Shown: in pieces, positions 58,995-64,000 of the stretch | Position numbering within the stretch: the stretch's first letter is position 1 | How the letters are laid out: the number at the start of each line of letters is the position of its first letter | Source of the DNA: Chalciporus piperatus | Lineage: Eukaryota; Basidiomycota; Agaricomycetes; Boletales; Boletaceae | Direction: 5' to 3' | NCBI GenBank assembly: GCA_038093975.1 | Contig: JBBPTG010000087.1 | Coordinates: 50,200 to 114,199, forward strand | DNA length: 64,000 nucleotides | Made by a program: the position numbers and the translations under genes | Notes under the pieces: generated by a model | Database searches by the model: none | Told to the model about the DNA's origin: nothing | What the model saw: the letters and a program-made list of their open reading frames with translations, nothing else

Positions 58995-60956
58995 TGTGAT
59001 CGCCCGATCCACACAAGGAGCAGAGGTGGGAATGCTTGCACTCGGTGGGGGAGATGGGGCACCCACGAGTACCGTTCCAACTGTAGCAATATGAGCGGCC
59101 CTGGGAGTCGAGCCAGACTCCCTTAGGGTTGCGGGATACCCAGCCATTGGAGGAAGAGGGACACTCTTTGGTGAGGTGGGGGCCGAGGCAGACGAAACAT
59201 TTGCCGTGTCTGTCAGCGGAGTAGGGAAGGGATGGACGGGCTCCTGGACGAGCTCCGCCAGAGGAGATGGACGATGTGGAAGGAAAGGATCGCGAGGACA
59301 AACTGCCCGAGGCGCTCGTGAAGCTGCCTGAGGAGCTGGGACCCGCTGAGCCGCCTGGAAGTGAGCCCCGAAAGGAATTGCTCGACTCGCGCGACTCGAG
59401 AAGCTGGAGGCGTGCCTCGAGGGTAGAGTCCCTCTTCTCCTTGAGTTGCAGGGCACAGAAGTTCCAGAGCTCCATGTGGAAGTCTCCTGGATTGAACACG
59501 CTAGAGTTTTGATAGAACATCTTACGAAGTTGGATGCAGTAGGCGCGCCAGACTTCGAACTTGCTCGTGAAGTTGTGGGAAGAGGTGACGAGTGCGAAGT
59601 GCTTGTGAAAAGCGTCCGTGATCGCCCCCGCGTTAGGATTGGGAAGATGTGCACGGATTAGGCGGGGAAAGATGGCCGCCGCTTCACGGTACGCATCGGT
59701 GGACATGAAAAACTCGTCCTCTTCCTTGACAGCGCGCACCTCACTAGTGAAGTGAAGGAGGGCCCGAGAAGAGGCCGTGGCAAGGCAATGGATGGGGATG
59801 TGTGACGTCCATCCCTCCCGAAGGAGCCTCACGACATAAGGATGGTCGATAAGGTCATCAGGGGAGATGAGGCGAGCGAGCCCAGAAACAGGTGGGGCAG
59901 AGAGGGAAGGAGCTCTCGACCGCGAGACGAGGTTCAAGAGATGAGCCGGATCTGAGATAAGATCCCGCGACGAAGACACTGTACATGGAAATGAGCCAAG
60001 ATCGGCGAAAGTGCCAAGAGAGCGGCAGGTATGATGGCATAAGGCAGATGCTCACATGAAGAAGAGAAAAGGCCCGAAGAAGTGGGCGGCAAAGGGCCCG
60101 AGGAGAACCCCGGAAGGCCAAGGAGAGATAAAACTGCAGACTGCAGATCCTCACGAGTGAGGCTAGCACGAGGAGAGGAGGAAGCAAGCGGGGATGAGAA
60201 CGAAGTGTTCAGGGGGGAAGAAGCCCCAGGAGTAACCGGCGCGAATAAGTTGCTCGCGGAGGAAGGTGCCACAGGTGTTGAGGGCGGGAATAAAGCGCTT
60301 CCCGAGGAAGAGGCCGCGAGAGTAGACGAAGGGAACCAGGAGTTCGCGGCGGCGGGTGCAACAGGAGTTGCGGGCGCGACAGTGATTGTAGGAGGAGAGA
60401 AAGCGCGAGATTTACCTTTGTCGACAGCCGGGGCCTTCTTGGGAGAGCTTGCAGTTTTCTTTGGGGAGCGAGTAGTGGCTGCGGTGGAGCTTGGCGAGTT
60501 GACAAAGGTTGGAGTTGGGCTAGGAGGCAAAGTTGACGAAGAGACCGAGGAAGCGGCAACACCTGGCGAAACCGTGACCGCGAGCGACCCGGCGGCGGCA
60601 GCGAGCTTCTTGTTGACCTTTGCTACGGAACGGGTCTCACGATTCGAAGCAGGCGGTGCAGAAGTCTGGCGAGATCTTTTTGCAGGAGGCGGGATAGCCG
60701 AGGGTGCAGGCGAACTCCCCACTACGGGCGGTGAGGGTTGTCTGGATCGGCGAGAGCCTACCTGGGGAGATTGCAGCAAGGAGCTGCCAGCTTCGAGAAG
60801 AAGGGTTTCTATAGAGGAGGAATCAAGGACTTCCCCGGTAATCTCATCGTCGAGTGTGCCGAATTCAAGATCGTCGGCGTTGGAACTCAACTGCGTGCCC
60901 GCCGGAGGTGGGGCGTGGTTGGGACGATGTGGAGGAGTGCGGGCGGTGGTAGGCAT
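58969..60956 (-). CDS. gag-like ORF of the YR retroelement, two exons
   Basis: Exon A 60956-60056 begins MPTTARTPPHRPNHAPPPAG and is Ser/Pro/Ala-rich with a basic patch (PPAKRSRQTS). A GTGAGC donor at 60055 and TACAG acceptor at 59979 remove 77 bp and restore the frame into SSSRDLISDPAHLLNLVSRS. Exon B carries a capsid-like region and two zinc-knuckle-like motifs (CFVCLGPHLTKEC; CSLCGSGDHNAQSH near the end at 58969). The spliced length is 636 residues. Alternatively the two parts are separate ORFs; the in-phase splice favours one protein. Confidence 0.65.
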
Positions 60957-61089
60957 GGCGGCGGGATAAAAACGCGATGTAGAGGATGGAGTATGGAGTA
61001 TGGAGTATGAGATAGAGAGAAGGTGAGGAAGGAGAACCAACGGAGATCAGTACATATTGGGATCGGCATTAACCGAATCCCGACATCTG

Positions 61090-61146
61090 CACGAGTCTCG
61101 GCTCTGTCCGAGCTCGTGCCTCGCCCTCAGAGCCTCATAATGAGGC
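61090..61146. repeat. two hairpins in the YR element leader
   Basis: CACGAGTCTCGG/CCGAGCTCGTG at 61090-61118 and the perfect palindrome GCCTCATAATGAGGC at 61132-61146. Confidence 0.65.
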
Positions 61147-61457
61147 TTGTGCATTATTTTTTTGTGGCAATTTATTGGGCTGACCTGGACAAATAACGGC
61201 AGATGTATGAGTAAAGTCAAAATTTCTGAGTGATGTTTTGCCGGGCCTCGCCCAGAACCCATACACTCCATAACCCATACCCAAAAGCCTATCCCGAGAG
61301 GCATGGGTTATAACAGAGTCGACTGTATATCTGCCAGTGGACGACGAGCTAAATTAAAACGAAAGTGACGTTAGTTAATTTGGCACTGAACCAAGGTTTC
61401 TGGTATCTGAATCGAGGGTAGTACACGCCATTCTGTAAAATTGATACCACGTATCCT

Positions 61458-61911
61458 TGTTATAGTATTTAAAAACTTTTCAAAACTTTTGCCTACAACG
61501 GTATTCGAACTCTGGACTTTGTCTACAACTTAGGGGTCAAGCCGGATTCATCTTAATCCGCTCCGGTAGTCCCTGTAGCATTACATAAACTATTACATAA
61601 TCAGGTCACATGACAAAGGTCCAGACTTAGATGAGTCAGCAATGATGTCATGGCCTAGACCCTAATCCGTGCCTGGTACCTTTTCTTATCATCTTACCAT
61701 TTACCTTATATATCTTTCCCTTTGTGTTTTCCTTATTCGGCTGTTGGTCTGTGCGCACCTCTCAATAGTATATAAGTAGCCCTGTACTTATCACAGACCC
61801 CAGTCTAATCCATTTGTGACTTCACCGTCATTAAGCTTTAGTACTCAGCATATCCTTCGCATAGGCTTAGTGTTGCCTAAAGTCCCCGCTGTGTTGTGAG
61901 AGATCATAACA
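61458..61911 (+). repeat. 5' LTR of element C
   Basis: 454 bp with TG...CA ends, homologous to the B LTR with scattered substitutions and small indels. TATATAAG at 61769-61776. Confidence 0.9.
61769..61776 (+). promoter_or_regulatory. TATA box of element C LTR
   Basis: TATATAAG in CAATAGTATATAAGTAGCC, shared with the B LTR. Confidence 0.55.
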
Positions 61912-62617
61912 CTTGGATTAGACTTGAAAACACCGCCTGGACTCTAGGGCTAAAGAGTTGGTCAAGAAGACCGTTTGTGTACGTGACACACAGGAGACCG
62001 CAACTCCGTCCACTGCTGCATATACGGCCGTCCGCCGTCATAAATTGGATAACGTTGCTGTTCCCCATAGTGCACTAGGGGCTCTTTCGTGGTTCGAGAC
62101 GTCTTGGGGTCTGCGCAAGCACTAGCCCTCTGACTGTAGACACCACGCAGGTTCTTGTGATCACCTGTAACGTCACAATTCGCCATCTGGCTATTCTATT
62201 CTTTTGGGCCAGCCTTTAGTGCCCCGTTCCTGTTATCCTCCATACTATAGTATTTTGTTCGAAGACCGGATTGGGATCGTGCCCAATTGCGAAGGACGAC
62301 AAGGGAAAAGCGCGTCGCCGCCCCCTTGGCTGAGTCATACGTAGCAACGTAAGCCGGCAGCACCGCCGAGGTACAAAAATAGAAAACAATAAAAAATAGT
62401 ATCCTGTATTACGATAGCTTTTGCTGCTGCTCGAAAATAGAAGTTCGAGAGTAGTGTATGTGTAAAATCAAATCAGATCTTGGGAAAATTCCTCAGAAGG
62501 TCTGCCGAGATTCCGATAAGCGTCGCAGGTATTACCTCCGCTCGAAAAAATATTTTCTACGTCCTCGTGTCTGTCATCCCCAGAGAACCTTTGGAAGATA
62601 GGGTTCAGTAAGGATAT

Positions 62618-63942
62618 ATGTCAGCAGAGTTCTTAGATCAAGAACCACAAGCTCAGGGTTACAGATCTCCCCCACGTCACTTCCCTTCCTCATCCGAAAG
62701 TTCACATCCCCCTACTCCCCGTCCCGAATCTCCGATGGCAGATCCCGCTGATCCCATCGCCGCCGCTCTGAAGGTGCTCATATCAGACAATTCGGACTCC
62801 GTGTCCAAAAAAGTTGCCGACCCGGGAAAATGGGATGGTGACCGCACCAAGTTCCGGTTGTGGTGGGCGCAGGTTAACGCCTGGCAGTCCGTCCACACGT
62901 GGAAAAACAACAAGGTTCGATGCCTCGCCGTACTCTCACGGTTAGAAGGAAAAGCGGCTGGGTTCGCCCAGATGACAATAGAAAAATGGTCTCGATACGA
63001 ATTGCTACCACCGCCACCAGTAGAAGGCGAAGCAGAGGAACCTGTTCGAGAACCCTTGGGACTACTAGCATGGCCCACGTGGACAATATTTTCACATCTC
63101 CTCAAATCACATTTCCAGATTGACGTCCTCGCTCATGAGAGTCTCCGGAAATTGGAAGCATTGAAGCAGGCTGGGAAACCTGTGGACATCTTCCTTCAGG
63201 AGTTTGAATTGTTGAAAGCGGAATCGGAGATAGAAGACGCTCATGCCAAAGAGCTTCTGAAAAAGGCAATAGATTACAAAATCTATTATCAGGCGCAAAT
63301 CAACACCAATGTTGATGAGCAAAATTTACCAACACGATCGACACCTACCGAAAGTTGGGTCGAACTTTCGAACGTATCGTCGTTGAACGCGGTGCTCCAG
63401 TTCGTCAGGCACCCGCGACTGCGCCAAGGCCTTCATCATCATATCCGTATCTTCCCCCTCGTTACCCAATTGCATCACGTCCGCTCCCACGTCCCCCCGC
63501 TCCGTATGCGGCCCCCCGTTTCACTCCCACAGGCACACAGCCTGGTCGTGGAGCCCCGATGGATCTGTCGGCACAGCAAATGCCAAGATCCCCCGTTCGG
63601 GGAAACTGTTTCAATTGCGACCAGCCAGGTCATTTTGCAAACGCGTGCCCAAAGCCCCACAGGCCGCGTCAGAGACAAGTTGTTATGTGGGATCCATACT
63701 CGCAACAATACGTTGAGACTTCCCTGCCGTTTGACAACCGGCAGATGCCCTTCGCAGGTACCATCCCTGCACCCTACCCTCCTACCCCTTCCCCCTACCC
63801 CGCTGGCCCGTCCACCAGCACAAGTTACATGTCGCATCAAGCGGCATATACCAACCAAGAAGCAGAAGCGTATTGGCGCGACCGCATTGAATCAGAAGCC
63901 AAGGCACAGGCAGCCGAAGCTTTAAAAGGAAACAGCCAATGA
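62618..63942 (+). pseudogene. gag: gag of element C, frameshifted
   Basis: Nearly the same protein as the B gag for about 236 residues (to DEQNL). A single base is then missing near 63325-63328 relative to B, and the frame moves. The true C-terminal part, with CFNCDQPGHFANAC, is found in the next frame and ends at TGA 63940-63942. The wrong frame stays open to 63925. A 9-bp in-frame difference (ALTAAL versus AAL) lies near 62755. Confidence 0.9.
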
Positions 63943-64000
63943 GAGAAATGGGTTCTCGGCGGCTCGGACATAGTGTACCAAATGGTTGTATTAGTACTAC
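63939..64000 (+). CDS. pol: start of element C pol (partial)
   Basis: ATG at 63939 overlaps the gag stop as ATGA, as in B; the protein begins MREMGSRRLGHSV and leaves the window. Confidence 0.7.
   Translation, partial: MREMGSRRLGHSVPNGCIST

Larger units (their letters stand above)
48470..61200 (-). mobile_element. tyrosine-recombinase retrotransposon (Ngaro/DIRS-type), interrupted
   Basis: Order on the minus strand: gag-like ORF (60956-58969), RT and RNase H (58994-57236), tyrosine recombinase (about 57060-56590 joined to 49375-48794). A tyrosine recombinase replaces a DDE integrase and RNase H shows a D-E-D-D set, the layout of DIRS/Ngaro elements. Without the 7.2 kb insertion it would be about 5.5 kb. 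Exact ends are uncertain; no target duplication is expected for this class. The 5' leader has two strong hairpins (61090-61118, 61132-61146). Confidence 0.75.
48246..61325. mobile_element. pogo-like TIR element (MITE-like shell), split by nested insertions
   Basis: Outer ends are inverted: CAGTCGACTCTGATATAACC at 48246 and, inverted at 61325, CAGTCGACTCTGTTATAACC; about 23 of 26 bases match. Both sides are flanked by TA (48244-48245 and 61326-61327), the target duplication of Tc1/mariner-pogo elements. Subterminal AACCCATAC motifs recur on both sides. Shell sequence of roughly 225 bp on the left and 150-200 bp on the right remains. No transposase is present, so it was probably non-autonomous before being filled. 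Confidence 0.65.
61458..64000 (+). mobile_element. second Gypsy copy, element C (B family), cut by window end
   Basis: 5' LTR 61458-61911, leader 61912-62617, gag from 62618 and the first codons of pol from 63939. Opposite orientation to B. The LTR is visibly diverged from B, and gag is frameshifted, so this copy is older. Confidence 0.92.

Noticed and set aside
59000..59654. Upstream extension of the RT ORF as one 507-residue protein
   Set aside because: The first part overlaps the gag-like ORF in another frame and is Ser/Pro noise; RT similarity starts at the ATG 58994.
60082..60969. 295-codon plus-strand ORF
   Set aside because: Antisense shadow of the GC-rich gag-like exon; Gly/Glu-rich with no domain.

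Overview
The window is eukaryotic and almost certainly from a mushroom-forming basidiomycete (Agaricomycetes). Genes are split by many 50-70 bp GT-AG introns. Sec61 alpha, YTM1, RBR E3 ligases, an F-box protein, UNC93-like and Dal5-like transporters and a Tri5-type terpene cyclase are all fungal in style. The family mix (astacin-like protease, VIT/VWA remnants, Fe(II)/2OG oxygenase of the HEGG type, chromodomain Gypsy) resembles a Rhizoctonia/Ceratobasidium-like genome, but that placement is inference. No rRNA, tRNA or CRISPR array was recognised.

Layout. 1-5.9 kb: an astacin-like secreted-type metalloprotease (-) and a weakly supported repeat-containing hypothetical gene (-). 6.06-10.7 kb: a 4.6 kb LTR element (A) whose interior has no gag/pol, only low-complexity modules plus a piece of another family's leader. 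10.7-16.4 kb: a broken F-box-family copy (+), the ribosome-biogenesis gene YTM1 (+) and an intact F-box-family copy (-), so the two paralogues face each other across YTM1. 16.5-18.9 kb: remnants of an Fe(II)/2OG oxygenase gene run into remnants of a VIT/VWA gene. 19.3-29.8 kb: three tandem UNC93-like membrane transporters. 30.4-31.7 kb: a secreted SGNH hydrolase (-). 33.9-34.9 kb: a Tri5-like terpene synthase. 35.2-39.7 kb: two tandem RBR ubiquitin ligases. 40.0-41.7 kb: Sec61 alpha. 42.4-48.2 kb: two tandem allantoate-permease-type MFS transporters.

From 48.2 kb to the end the window is a transposon stack. A pogo-like TIR element (TA target, CAGTCGACTCTG termini) holds a tyrosine-recombinase retrotransposon (Ngaro/DIRS-type RT, RNase H, recombinase). 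The recombinase ORF is split by an LTR of family A (5-bp duplication GCCGC). That LTR is in turn split by a full-length, nearly pristine Ty3/Gypsy chromovirus B (5-bp duplication TTATA, LTRs differing at one base). A second, frameshifted B-family copy (C) starts at 61.46 kb and runs off the window.

How it fits together: host genes are housekeeping (Sec61, YTM1), environmental (transporters, secreted hydrolase and protease, terpene cyclase) and regulatory (RBR ligases, F-box). Local tandem duplication is the dominant mode of gene gain (UNC93 x3, RBR x2, MFS x2, F-box x2). LTR insertion and frameshift are the dominant modes of loss. Exon boundaries given below were chosen by hand from splice motifs, reading phase and paralogue comparison. 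Where all exon lengths summed in phase the gene model is strong.
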